This document shows, one piece after another, positions 11,479 through 23,910 of a stretch of DNA of 64,000 bases. The translations under genes and the position numbers were made by a program. Each line of letters starts with the position of its first letter. Position 1 is the first letter of the stretch. The stretch comes from Scleromitrula shiraiana (Eukaryota > Ascomycota > Leotiomycetes > Helotiales > Sclerotiniaceae). The stretch lies in contig JABELC010000010.1 in assembly GCA_028455995.1 (NCBI GenBank), positions 682,001 to 746,000 of the forward strand, read 5' to 3'. Under the pieces are notes generated by a model. The model had not been told where the DNA came from, did not search any database, and worked only from the letters and a program-made list of their open reading frames with translations.

Positions 11479-12698
11479 CTACCCCAAAATCTCAAAATCA
11501 TCCACATAAACCCCCCTCTCCGTCCCCTCATCCCCACTATCCCCCTCACAATACGCCCCCAAAGAAAGCGTCACCGAATCCGCATCCCCGGGCGTAGTAA
11601 AAAACACATAGAAAAACGTCCATCCGGGGAATCCACCAGCGCCAAGTTCTACAAGTGCAGAACGCTGTCCGCTGCCTTCGAGATACACGAAACAACTGTC
11701 GTGGGTGGCGAGGAGGTCGTCGTCGGGCCGGACGTAACCGCGGGCGAAATAGTTTCGGGAGGGGCAGGCGGGGAGGGTTTGGCTGGCTGTTAGGGTGCTG
11801 GTTGAGTCGGTGTTGGAGCTGAAGGTTAGGTGCCTGGGGAGGGGCTGTTAGTTGTGTGTTTTGATTTGTTTGTTTGACTTGGAAGAGTGGTTGAAAGAGG
11901 GTGAACTTACAAACTATTGGTTCCTGAGTGAGCATAAGCGGAATTAATATTGAGAGAGAAGGAGCTCCCTCCAACATCGTTGATATCCCAAGGTTCGAGT
12001 CCCAATTCGAATCCGCCATTTTCTACACTTGGACGTATGGTGCAGATCGGTGGTACGATGGTTGTATATTGTGTGACAGTTGTTGGAACATTAACTGTAG
12101 TGGCTTCGACGACTGTTGTTGGGAAGGGAACCGTGGTTAATTGTGTGAAGGTTGAAACTACTGAGACGGTGGTTGGAGTTCCTTGTATCGTTGTGACGCT
12201 GATGACGGTAGTTGTTATGGTTGTTTGGGTAATGGATGGTAGTTGGAATGAAGAGGTGGATGTGACCGTGCTTAGAGAAGATGGGAAGGATGGAGCGGAG
12301 GTGGTGGATGCTGTTGTACTAGGTTCGATCCCTGAACTTGATGGCACAGAGAGATAACTACTAGTACTCTCCACCTCGCTCGAAGATGGAGATGGTAGAA
12401 TGTAACTGGTTAAGGTAGTACTACTAATTGATGAAGGAACGATTGTGGAGAGTTCAACTGTGGAGCTTAAAACCGGGCTTGAGTTTTGAATACTGCTAGA
12501 AGCGAACGACGTGGGTGGGGTGTAAGTAGCTGCACTGCTGGGGAAGTTCGTAGAAAAGATCGTGGACGATGGAATGGCTGGGCATGAGGTCAAAGTGAAG
12601 GTCTCGGTGATAGTAGCACCAGGGGTACATATAGCTTGTGAAATGGAAAGGTCCAAGACCGAAAGCAGAACCAACCAAGTAATCTGAGATTTGAGCAT
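11479..12698 (-). CDS. secreted Ser/Thr-rich protein with C-terminal carbohydrate-binding-like domain
   Basis: Two exons (12698-11911 and 11833-11479, 77-nt intron) encode 380 residues. The ATG at 12698 gives a signal peptide (WLVLLSVLDLSISQA). Residues about 25-200 are a Ser/Thr/Pro-rich, probably O-glycosylated stalk with TTTVISVTTIQ- and VVEATTVNVPTT-like stretches. The C-terminal part begins NGGFELGLEPWDI and ends GVYVDDFEILG, the usual edges of the jelly-roll fold of CBM4/9- or CenC-like modules common in secreted fungal proteins; single tryptophans and two Cys are visible. There is no GPI signal. Likely wall-associated or secreted; ligand unknown. Family is inferred from fold-edge motifs only. 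Confidence 0.7.
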
Positions 12699-13471
12699 GA
12701 TGAAAGAGAGTGAGTTCAACGGTTACGAAACAAAGCACAAATGAATGAATGGCATTGTCTTTCCATTCTCACTAACATGCCATGTCAGAGGATTATGTAT
12801 CTATCTTGAGATTTTCCAATCACTTTCAGGGATGAGACAAGAGGAAGAAGGAATGAAATAAAAGTTGCCCCTGACATGATTGCGATATTGAAAAATGATG
12901 CAGTTCCGAAGCCTCTATGATAAAATAGTAGTGGGCGTTTGAGCCACGAGATCTTCACGATCCATGCGATTGTTCAACCTGAACCCATGATATTTAGAAT
13001 AACAGCAAGTATCAATCTTTCAACCGGTTCTTGATCTCCTAGAATACTACTTATAGATAAACCTCAAGACTGTTCTTAAAGTTATAATGTTTGAAGCTTC
13101 GTCATTCACTTGAACTGGTTCATGTGGAGATGATCTCAAGTAACATGATCATTTGTCAAACATCTCCAGGCTCGGTATTCAAAAGAACGAATACCGTCTG
13201 GGGTTTCATTATTAAGCAATACAATAATTACAACAGTTGAGTAACACCAAGGCTTAAAGTGACTTAAAGTGACTTAAAGTGACTTGTAACATTTTATTTT
13301 AAGGACTGCGACTTTCCCAATCAAATCGATATATCAGAAGGTAGCACTCGGCTAATACCTACCTAATTATCGTTGTTTGACAAAGCTGACACAATAAAAT
13401 CTATCACATAAAAAAAAGAGTAATCTCCAAATGGTCTTAACGCCAAAATTTGACAACAGCGATTTGTAAAG
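12699..13471. promoter_or_regulatory. divergent intergenic region upstream of the MFS gene
   Basis: About 770 bp between two divergent start codons. It holds three 10-bp iterations of G[AG]CTTAAAGT at 13251-13285. No gene is seen. Confidence 0.5.
13251..13285. repeat. 10-bp direct repeat, 3.5 copies, about 190 bp upstream of the MFS start
   Basis: GGCTTAAAGT, GACTTAAAGT, GACTTAAAGT and GACTT follow without spacing. The one-helical-turn period and position in a promoter make a protein-binding array possible; this is inference. Confidence 0.8.
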
Positions 13472-15446
13472 ATGGATGGGAATAAGTCCAAAGATGTCTT
13501 AGTATCGCCATTATCAGAAACCGAGCAAGATTCGATTGCGCTATCAAATATACCTCTCGGAAATGAGAATGATAGACAACTAGAGAATAAAGCAGAGAGT
13601 CAAACAGGGGAAACAGATCAGGTTCGACTTCAAGGTTTCAAACTCCACTGCCTTACATTTGTGTAGGTTCAAATGAACTTCTCAATATTGATGTTACTGA
13701 CAACGTTTGCTCAGATTACTTGGAGGTTCCTTTTTGTCTATTCTTGAGATCTCAATTGTTAGTACCGCGTTGGTTGTCATTACAGATGAATTGAAGGGCT
13801 TCGAACAGAGTAGTTGGATCATTACTTCTTATTTACTTACCTACACTGGTCAGTTATGCTAAATATACCCTTTGTTACAACAAATATTTACATTTCCTGC
13901 AGGTTTCTTGATTATTTGGGCCAAATTCTCGGATATTCTTGGCCGGCGAATATGTTTAGCAACAGCGTTGATAATATTTGTGATTGCTTCGGGAGCATGT
14001 GGTGCGGCTCAAACTACAAATCAACTGTATGGCAAGTGCACAATTAATCTTCACCTTTAGCTAACTTCAATAGCATCACATTCCGGGCATTCCAGGGAGT
14101 CGGAGCTTCTGGAATCGTTGCTCTGAATTTCGTTGTTATAGCTGAGATGGTTCCTGCCGAAAAGTATGCTTTGTATTCAGCAATCACTGCTGTTGTATAC
14201 GCCGTGGCGTATCTGTTAGGTCCACTCGTTGGAGGAGCTATCTGCGACACCACCACCTGGCGATGGGTCTTCCTTATTAAGTAAGTTGCGCATCTATTTT
14301 CAAGTGCTGGATTAACTCTCAAAAGTGTGCCACTTGGAGTAGTGCCGTTAGCACTGCTTTTCGTAGCGATGCCAGCCAACTTCCCTCACCTTAATCCAGG
14401 TTATGTCCCTGGAACATCGAAATCGAAATCGCTCATACATATCGACTTTCTTGGTGCCTCTTCTCTGTTCGCATTTTGCGTTTGCCTAGTCGCCGCTTTT
14501 CAAGAAGCTAACACAAGATATCCGTGGTCCTCTGCCGTGGTGATAGTGTTATTCATTCTCTCTGCGCTATCTTTCATTGGATTCTTGGCATGGGAGAAAT
14601 ATTTGGACCGAGGAGGACAGATTGATGCGATTTTTCCTTGGAGGATGATGAAACATAGGATATTCATGGGTACGGTTCTGTAAGTGGCCTTGTTTTCATG
14701 AATAACGATAAGTATTGACTGTAGGCAGGTTGACGGTTCTCTCCGGCGCTCCATTTACCGTTGCTGTCATACAAATTCCACAAAGATATCAAACGGTAGC
14801 ACAAACATCGGCGATTCGCGCAGGTATAGACTTATTACCATTTACTCTCCTCCTATCAGTGGGATCGATTTTCGCGAGTGTACTCCTTTCTAAAGGCCGA
14901 ACTCCTGTTCTTGTTGTATTCTTTATTGGTGCTGTTCTTCAAACGGTTGGCTCGGCCCTTCTTTCGACACTGAATACAAACTTGGGTAGTCAAGTATATG
15001 GATACGAGGTACTTTTAGCCGTTGGTTTGGGGCTTAATCTGGGTGGGGGCATTCTCACAACTCCTCAGCTGATCGAGGATAGTGACAAATGTAGGTTTGA
15101 GAACGTCGAAATAAACTTCCAGCTAACGATATTTCTAGCCGTTGCAATGGGGGCAATAGTGCAGGCTCGTCCACTCGGTGGTGCTATCGGTTTGGCCATA
15201 ACTACCGCAGTCCTCAATTCCCATGTGAAATCACAACTTCGAGGAGTTTTAAGTGCTAATCAATTGGGTGCTTTGTTACAATCAGTGCAGATTATTCATA
15301 CCTTACCAGAACAGCTACAAATTGAGGTTAGGGAGTCTTTTACTCACGGATACAATTTACAGATGAAAGTCATGATAGCTTTCAGTGCAGCACAAGTCTT
15401 GGTGATAGTAATGATGTGGGAAAAAACCTGGAGAAGGCTTATATAA
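13472..15446 (+). CDS. MFS drug/metabolite exporter, DHA2-like (14 TMS)
   Basis: Seven exons (13472-13662, 13715-13848, 13903-14026, 14074-14280, 14326-14679, 14729-15090, 15139-15446) join through short GT-AG introns to 559 residues. After a hydrophilic N-terminus of about 55 residues come multiple hydrophobic segments. Family motifs are visible: SWIITSYLLTYTGFLIIWAK, the loop 2-3 motif FSDILGRR, the antiporter motif C-like LLGPLVGGAICDTTTWRWVF and FLINVPLGVVPL. These fit proton-antiport exporters of toxins and secondary metabolites in the plasma membrane. It is followed by a P450 and an adenylation enzyme on the same strand, so export of their product is a reasonable inference. No lesions are seen. 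Confidence 0.88.
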
Positions 15447-16198
15447 CCTGCGTCTTATTGTTTATTCACACTCTAGAGATTCTTTATTTTAATCTAAAAT
15501 TTATTGAACAAATACATTTAATTATATCTTTTATATTCTGAGCTATATCGAGTTAATAACCCTCATTAAGTATCCACCAAGTGATGTTCTAATTGATTCA
15601 CAATGCATTGTGCAAATTTGTATCTATATTTCCAAGATTGTTTATTCGATTGAAGACTGAGTGAGCACTCAACATCATCCACGCGGTCAAATTTCAATGA
15701 TTACTAGAACTAAGAGAAATATAGATATTTCTATTTAATACCCCGCGTTTCTCAACGACATCAGACATTCAATATTGGCAATTATACTTTTTCTCTATTT
15801 ACGCTATCTTGAGACTATACAACTATTTGGTGATACGAAACTTTGTTTCGATGTTACTCAAGCCATCTGAGTCAGCCATTAGAGATTATGCTCTGCAGAC
15901 ATCCGAGATGCCGTAAGCAGAGAGCAAAGTAAGAATTGTTTGATGCAGAGATTTTTTTTACTGATGGTCCTTCCTAAATGATCGTGTTACATTCGCCCTT
16001 CCCTGACGCAGTGTAACCCACCTACTCAGAATTTGGGATAACCTTGCATGCGTTGATGTATGCATGCGGCTCAGCGTTCAGAAAAAGTAATCGATGGATT
16101 TCCTTGTGATATCGTTGAATTTGATTGTTTCGTTATAGACTGCTGATATATCAAGCTCACTAACTCTAGAATCTCGTTTGCTATAGTGAATTATCAGA
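15447..16198. other. intergenic, upstream of the P450 gene
   Basis: About 750 bp without a gene; includes the MFS 3' flank and the presumed P450 promoter. No motif is claimed. Confidence 0.5.
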
Positions 16199-18016
16199 AT
16201 GAGTTGGGTATCATTTATTCCCGCTTCACTGCGTGCAACAACGGTGTTTGTTGGAGGAAGTGGAATACTACTGGTATGAGTCTTTGCAACTTTATAATCA
16301 ACCTTTTTTTTTGTCTATAACATAGACTAATACTATCACATGTAGATACTGGCATTTGTTGTTTATAGAATATGGTTCCATCCATTGAGCAAATACCCGG
16401 GACCTGTCCTGGCTAAACTCACTGATTTGTATGCTGGATATTATTCATGGACGGGAGATTTGCATCTTGATATGTGGAGGTGTCACGAGAAATATGGTAT
16501 GTATTATCAACGTCTTTGTTGATTGGCGTGGCTCATCATTTTGTCCAGGTGACTATGTTCGTTATGGTCCAAACAGATTGATTTTCAACACAGTGACAGC
16601 GGTAGACAGTAAGTAAATCTGAGAAACTTTGTAAGGGCACCGATCTCTAATACCAACTTTAGCGCTGTATGTCTCAGGAAAAGGCGTGCAGAAATCAAAG
16701 GGGTATCTTGCAATGATGGCTCGAGTGGCCAATACTCTAACTCAAAGAGACAAGAATTTACATGCCCAACAACGCCGAATCTTAGCACAAGGGTTCTCAG
16801 ATTCTGCATTGAGGTCTTATGAGGAGCCAATTTTCAGTCACGCAGAGAACTTTTGTGACAAAGTTCTTCAATCCGCAGAGACAGTTGATGGGTGGTCAAA
16901 TGCTCTAAATATGTCGGAATGGTGTAAGTTTTTACAGTTTCGTCGAGAAATTAAGCAGCAGAAACAATACTAACAACTTTCGCAGTCAAATACTTGGCAT
17001 TTGACATAATGCTAGACATAATCTACGGAGTCAAGTCAGAGATGGTGAACAAGGTCAATAACCGGGAACTTCTTCAATCCATCGCGATATCAAACATCCG
17101 AGTTGGAGTTTTGATTCCATTGCAAGAGTTCAAGGGTTCTTATTTGGACTTTTTTCTCTTCAAAGCTGCTATCAAAGCTCGATATGCATTCATTGCATTC
17201 ATCAGAAAATTGCTTGCAGACAAAGCCGATGAAAAGAAAACTAGTGCACAACGTCGAAGTGTATATGATATTCTCATGAATGCGAGACATGGCGAAGGCC
17301 TTTCAGAAATCGAAATCGCATCAGAATCGACGAATCTTATTGTAGCTGGTTTTGATACAACATCCACATCTATTGCAGCTTGCTTTTTCTACTTGTGTAG
17401 AGATCCAAAGTCATATAAAACAGCAGCCGAGGAAGTTCGGAAGACTTTTCCAGAGGTTTCTGATCTGAGAAACAGGAATAAGTTGAACACTTGCACCTTC
17501 TTACATGCCGTACTGAAAGAAAGTATGCGAATGGCACCGGCTGTTGCTGCTTGCCCTTTTCGTGAAGTAGAAGCTGGTGGTGTTCAAGTTGACGGACAAT
17601 ACCTACCTGAGGGATGTGATATTGGTACTGGTATTTATGCCATACAGCATAACCCGAAATACTACCCCGAGCCATTCAGATTCCGTCCTCAGCGCTGGAT
17701 AGTCGGGCCAGAAGACAAAGGGTTCAGTAGCAAAGAACAGGTTGATATTGCAAACAGTGCATTCCTCACATTTACAAAGGGTTCAAGAACTTGTATTGGG
17801 AAGAACTTAGCCTTCATGGAATCTATGACAATCACAGCTATGATTCTTCGTCGTTTTGATTTTAAGACTGCGTCAGGAAAGGAAGGCAAACGAGGAGAAG
17901 GTTCCAAGGGCTCTCAATTTGGAAGGCATAGAACATCTGAATTTCAGATGTCAAATCATGTTACCGCTGTAACTGATGGTCCTATGGTACAGTTCCGTGC
18001 TCTAACCACGGCATAA
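16199..18016 (+). CDS. cytochrome P450 monooxygenase
   Basis: Five exons (16199-16273, 16346-16496, 16549-16608, 16663-16923, 16986-18016) give 525 residues, the normal length. An N-terminal hydrophobic anchor (TTVFVGGSGILLILAFVVY) is followed by HPLSKYPGP, the proline-rich hinge. The I-helix oxygen-binding motif is AGFDTTS (about 301), the K-helix ExxR is ESMR (about 360) and the heme loop FTKGSRTCIG carries the Cys ligand at about 451. It is an ER-membrane, NADPH-reductase-dependent oxygenase of the microsomal fungal type. The substrate cannot be read from sequence. Its position between an exporter and an NRPS-like adenylation enzyme suggests a tailoring role in a specialised pathway. All key residues are present. 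Confidence 0.93.
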
Positions 18017-19125
18017 TTGGACTATAACGGCCCGTCTTACGCTGATGGATACGTGCTCACTCAGTGTATTGGTCGGTCCCTGTATGGTAATGCGCTGAAA
18101 CAGTGGTATTGGCTATCAACGCGAGTAAGATTGTGTGCAGTTGGCCCGATTGAATTGCTAGGGGTAGTATGACCGACCCCACCCTTTGGGTTACACTAGA
18201 GTTTTTGCGCCTTTCTTTCCCTGGGTGTCCGTTAATTCACTACTCACTACGATAGAAATCCAAAGTTGTGTATTATCATTGTTGAAGTTGATCAGCTATC
18301 TGGATTATTAATATCAACTCAAGTTTTTTTTAGTAAGGTAGAATTTTGATACTAAATTAAATAGCGAAATATTCTAATTGTACAATAAAATTCATGTACT
18401 CCCTAGTGGGGGGTTCCATGCTGACGCAGTTACATCTCATGTTCCATTCTTACCATTAAGTGCTGTGCCTTACACCCACCTCTTAAGCATATATATGTGC
18501 CGCATGTTGACTCGTATACCGATGCCGCAGTACTGCATTTGCTAAGGTTACAATCCCGTACTTTAACCACTCATTTTTGAGATCTTTAAAGATGTCGGAA
18601 TATCTAGAGCTAGGATTTTGTGATCCCTAGATACGTTGGAGTATGAAGGTTAGTTTGGGTTGTATTTTGATATGTACTTAGTGATTTCTACGTAAATAGA
18701 GAATGCTATTCGAGAGATGTTGTACTGTAGTTAGATAGTGTCAACCACCAGCATACGAAGTATACGACATGCCGAATCATTGTTGCTTTTGCAAATGGGC
18801 AGTAGTTTCCTTATTCGCAAAATTTCTAGCAATTTCTATTTGAAGTGCAATCGCATGAATATTTGACTCTTGAAGTAGTTGCAGTTTGCACATTATCTAC
18901 ACCGAGGTAGGCGCAGTGGGGGTTTATCCGAAATGTTACCTGGAAACTTTTTGTGTCCCAAAGGCACAACTGTGCCCCTTTCCAACAATTAAGGTCGCAT
19001 TTACCTAAGTAGTTTGGGGGTTGCAAGTAGGAAAACGCAATGTTATTAGAGCCTTCACATTTATTCATTTCTTGGCCGCCGTCTTAGTATACTTGGCTAG
19101 ATTTCGGTTTCAGAATCAAGTTACA
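18017..19125. other. intergenic between P450 and adenylation-enzyme genes
   Basis: About 1.1 kb. Nothing coding is recognised; a 35-codon open extension just upstream of the next gene lacks an ATG. Confidence 0.5.
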
Positions 19126-20902
19126 ATGGAAAAAGATCAACTTCTCCTACCAACGCTAATTGACCAACGTGCTCACGATGATCCAGATAGGTTGTATTGT
19201 GCGTTTCTGAACTCTGCAAATATTGACGATGGTGTTGTGAAAGTGAGTTATGGCGATTTTGCAAATGCTGTCAATAGGCTTGCATGGTTTATCGAGGAAA
19301 CTTTTGGGAAAAGCGATGACTTCAGTACCATTGGTTATGTTGGGCCTTCTGATATCAGATATGCTATGGTTACTCTTGCTGCCGTAAAGACTGGGCATAA
19401 GGTAAATCTTTCGCCATGAAGCATGTATGGTTACTGATACTTCGTGCTTCAGGCATTCTTGATGTCATTTTATAACTCGGTACCAGCACAGTTGAGTCTT
19501 CTGGAAGCCACAAATTGCAAAAACATCCTTGTGGCAGCGGATTTCCTTCCTTTCAAGCCGGTCTTGGCTGCCATTCTTTCACAGCGTCCCATGAAGGCTG
19601 TGGAGTTGGAAAGTGTCTCTCATTGGATCGCGCAAGAGAAAGTACCTCATTACACGTTTGAAGCAACATTAGATGAGTCTCCTCGTCGACCGTTCGCTGT
19701 TCTTCATACCTCGGGGTCTACAGGTATGTTATCTTGAAATTAATAGCAATTTGAGTCAAAACTGACTGATAGTAGGCTTTCCTGCCCCAATCGTATATAC
19801 TTTTGCAGCTCTTACAGCTTATAGAAAGTATGCTTCACCACGGGAGGTTCTACCAGACGCTCCAAGGTCGAGTCAAGAAGCATGGAAAGATCATTGCATC
19901 TATATGATTCTTCCAGCAGCTCATGTATGAAATACTATTTGTGTGTCTAAAAGTATACATTGCTAACGATAGTAGATGATTGGGCTGCTTCACATGACAG
20001 CCGCGAATTATTACTGGAACATGCCTCCAATTTTGGGACCAGCAACCTTTATGCCGACTCCAGAGCTCGTTAGCAACATCCTAAAGCTAGATTTCTGCCA
20101 AGCTGCTGCTCTAAACCCTGGAATGATGCAAGCAATGACATTGAAGGACGAGTACCTGGAAAGTTTGAGAAGTCTAGATTATGTCTGCTGGGTTGGTGGA
20201 CCATTCTCGTCACCGCTGATTGCTGATAAGATTCGCTCCTACGTCACTATACTACCAGCATATGGTGCAACTGAGAATGGCGGCTTGCCTTTAGATATCA
20301 TCGACCAAGACGACTATGAATGGATGAGTTTCAATCCTATCATTGGTGCCAAATTTGAGCACTTCACAGATGACCTCTACGAATTCGTCATTGTCAAAGA
20401 TGAGAAAATCCTTCCAGCTCAATTCGTCTTCCTGAACTGGCCAGAACTTGTCGAATGGCATTCTAAAGACTTGTTCTCTAAACATCCGACCAAAGAAGGC
20501 TTGTGGAAATATTCTGGTAGGGCAGATGATATGCTAATTCTAGCCGAGGGATACAATGTCAATCCCATCAAAATGGAAGCGATCGTTGCAAGTCATCCTC
20601 AAATAATGACAGCCTTACTCGTAGGAAACGGAATGACGAAATGTCTCTGGTTACTCGAAGTCTATGACCCACCGGTTGATGAAAATGGACGGGATGCTTT
20701 GATCGATAGTATCTGGCCTGTGATCGAACAGGCGTATGAGGTTTCGCCGATACCGGCTAGAGTTTTGAGTCGAGATGCCGTTGTCTTTACTGATAAGGCT
20801 AGACCGTTTCCGCGCGCGGGTAAAGGGTCGGTTCAGAGGAAGTTGGCTGTTAAGGCGTATCAGAAGGAGATTGATGATGCTATTGAGAAGATCTCGGGAT
20901 AG
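19126..20902 (+). CDS. stand-alone adenylate-forming enzyme, NRPS-like A domain
   Basis: Four exons (19126-19401, 19453-19723, 19776-19924, 19976-20902) give 540 residues. Adenylation motifs in order: HTSGSTGFPAP (A3, about 175-185), PAAHMIGLLHM, YGATENGG (A5, about 327), YSGRADDMLILAEGYNVNP (A7/A8, about 410) and GKGSVQRK with the catalytic Lys of A10 (about 513-520). The domain type matches the N-terminus of fungal A-T-R or A-T-TE NRPS-like enzymes, which activate aryl or alpha-keto acids as AMP esters. Here the frame stops about 20 residues after A10, and I find no carrier (DSL) or reductase/thioesterase sequence downstream. It may be a free-standing ligase or a product of domain loss. Third gene of the plus-strand set with the MFS exporter and P450. 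Confidence 0.88.
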
Positions 20903-22922
20903 ATTTTCTCGGGGCCAGATATATAGGATTATCTTGTGCGAGATTATTACGCCTAAGAAAATTGTTATTAGAAAGTTATTGGTCCTATATCATTTCAACT
21001 TCTTGCTATCATATCCTGAGTGCTCCCCGTATTTCTATTATGGTTACTATGTGCAATACTTGACATTCTATCGAACAAACAGATAAAGATGATATCGATA
21101 TTGAAGCGAATCATCAAAAAGTCAAAACTCCATTAGGTTCAAAAATTGCGAGATGTTAATCCGACATTCTATAATTAAAATACCGGTAATTTCTCATCGA
21201 CATCTTAGCATAAAACAAGATCAAGTCCGAGATAGTTAGAAAAAACATCCCTCAGTGATTGATACCAAGAGACTGGCTGCTTTCTCATCGTACGGAGTGC
21301 AGACATCTCACTAAATCCACACTTCCCCTCAATATATTATCCATGTCTCTCTTCCTCAGCTGATACTATCCAGCTCATAATCGTATACGTATCCGTATTA
21401 AGCAATATACATCTAACTTTGAGTGAGACCTGTCTCTCGATAGCCAGCAGTTTTGCAGCTGACTATGGACCGTCTGTAGTTCGTAACTTCGTAGCCAACT
21501 AACCTAACGATGCTGGGTTCGGTTGTGTGTTAATGTTAATATTCACTTTGCTGGACTCTTCTCGTCGGTCGTCTTGTGAAATAGAAGTCTACTACTGTGT
21601 GTCGAAAGATTGATCTAAGTTATCGATGTATGTGTATGAATTCTATCGGTAATATTAAATACGCCATGGTGTCCGTTAAGTCTTGAGGCGATGAATATCT
21701 TAAATATATTCCACGAACCAACTAGCCCCTCTAATCCCAACCGGCCAATCGCATGTGATGCAGGACATCAGGACACCAACACCATGGCTGTAATATTAAG
21801 CTTTATTTGGCCATGAATAACCCGCTCATGGTTCCTTCAGAATATAATCTACAGCTAGATTTCTACTACTGAGGAACTTTCCTGTGTATTAGTGCGAGCA
21901 GAACACACGGGCCGAGTGCCCGCAGATACGATGAAGCAGTTGGGCAAGGGAGGTTATTGATATCTAGGAATCCGCGAGTTAGGTAAGTATATTGGCTCGA
22001 GCCATTAGTTATTGAATAGATCCACAGATACCCGCAGGTGCTTGCATACCTTGAATAACCTCATGCTTTGTGCCCCAAGATCCGCGGATTAGGTAACTCG
22101 CGGGATGGCAAATGATCTGCGGATTGATTTGTAGCTAATAAGATTATTTGTTGCGTATATTGATTTTAGATAATGCTAGTTCTTTTCCAATCACCTACTG
22201 TAATGTGATACGTAGAGATCTTTCCAAGCAATTGTAAGAGATATTCACACTCTGCAAGTTACTGTTGTCATTCTTCGATCATTAAATGTACCACAACGCT
22301 CCTTTGCGGGTGCGTGATGAAGAAAGATGAGACGAATGTGTCGCATAAACGCGCCACTCGCGTCTAAAATGTCATTATATCAAGGCGAAGACCATCGTCA
22401 CTAAGATAGCAAAGCCACAGAGGGCATATTCGCAGGCGGATTTCCTTATTTAACGTAGCTTGAAGTCGAAAAGCCTAATACACCATAAATTTTCAAACAT
22501 TATGCGGTTGAAAATACGAACCATCGTATGTACTTCGACCTAAACCACTAGATAGGTATTTATATATTGCTTCAAGAAGGATCGTGAGAATTTTATGATT
22601 TGGGTAGACATGCTAAGTAGTGGCATACACGTAGAGATCGTGTTGGCTGTTCGAACCCCCTACCCCACGTTAGGTAGCGATATCTGATCCTTGTATTTAG
22701 ATCTCATTGTTAGAGGGATATAGATAGACATCGTGATTCGAGTATAGTTGTTGACGTTGACGGATATCAGTTTGCCAACACGAGGGGTAGGTATATTAGA
22801 TATATGCAACGACTCGGAGTCAAAAATAGAATATTCGAATACAAATTCGGATAACTTGGTGACTACGTATCCGCAATTTCTTGAAACGGAGGAACGGGCG
22901 ATGAGTTTTCTCCATAATCATT
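20903..22922. other. gene-free region with short GC-rich repeats
   Basis: About 2 kb with no supportable gene. At about 21970-22130 related words recur: TCCGCGAGTTAGGTAA, TCCGCGGATTAGGTAACTCG and ATCTGCGGATT, forming imperfect direct and inverted repeats. No trace of carrier or reductase domains of the preceding enzyme was found by eye. Confidence 0.5.
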
Positions 22923-22947
22923 GGACTTCGCTTAACTTCCGTGAAGG
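22923..22947 (+). repeat. left arm of 25-bp inverted repeat bounding the AT-rich element
   Basis: The 25 bp starting GGACTTCGCTTAAC match the reverse complement of 24385-24409 at 24 of 25 positions. The one difference is a C/T transition. Confidence 0.85.
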
Positions 22948-23910
22948 TACTTCGTCTTTTTGTTACTAACTTAGTATCATGCATGATGTAAATAAAATGT
23001 TTATAAAAAATGAATTTATTTATTAAATTTTTTTTATATCATAGTAGTAGTGACTTCAAGTTGAATTGTATATAAATATATTTGTATTATTAATTATTAT
23101 AATTTAATTTTTTTTAAAAATCATTATTATTTATTTTTATTCAAGTTTCAATTGTATAACTTGAATCTAGTATTAAAGATCAAATATTAAAAAAAAGCAT
23201 TAAAAATTATATCTATGATTATATTGATTAATTAACTAAAATCTTGATCTTATATAGAGATACATGATAGTACTAGTACTAGTAGTATAAATCCTTAATT
23301 ATATAATTACATTAAGCTTCAAGTTATTCAAGTTAATATAACTTAAAATGATTCTTAGTATCCGTCAACTTGACTTTCTAACATAATATATATAATTTAA
23401 TCAAAAAATAAAGTGAATAAAGAAATAATTTAAAGAACTTGAACTTGAACTTGAATTATTTAATATATAAATATATCCGAGTCACTGACAAGTTAATTTA
23501 ATATAACTTGAAATAAAAATTATAAATTTATAAAAAAAGAAATTACTAAGAATTAACTTGAATTATAATTAATATGATAAAAGAACTTGAAAATTTACTA
23601 GTACTATCTATAAATAACTTTAATACTAACTTATAAAAAAAGAATATGAACTTAAAAAAGGATTCTTCAAGTTAGAAAAAAATATAATAATAAATATTTA
23701 AAATTCAAAAAATAGAACATCATGATAAATATAAAATAAATATGAATATCAACTTGAAAAATTTAAACAGAATTCAAGTTACTAGTAAATTAAATTAATG
23801 AAAAATCTATTAAATGAGAATTCTTTCTAAAACGTTTTTATTAATTTATATTAAATCTTTCTAAAGAATAAAATATCGTACCGTACTATGATAAAATATA
23901 ATAAATATAA

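Noticed and set aside
19021..19125. Upstream extension of the adenylation enzyme with a hydrophobic stretch
   Set aside because: The extension starts at a TTG; the first ATG is 19126 and the hydrophobic stretch is not part of A-domain proteins.
22640..22680. TTCGAACCCC word resembling a tRNA T-loop
   Set aside because: No acceptor, D or anticodon stems can be formed around it.
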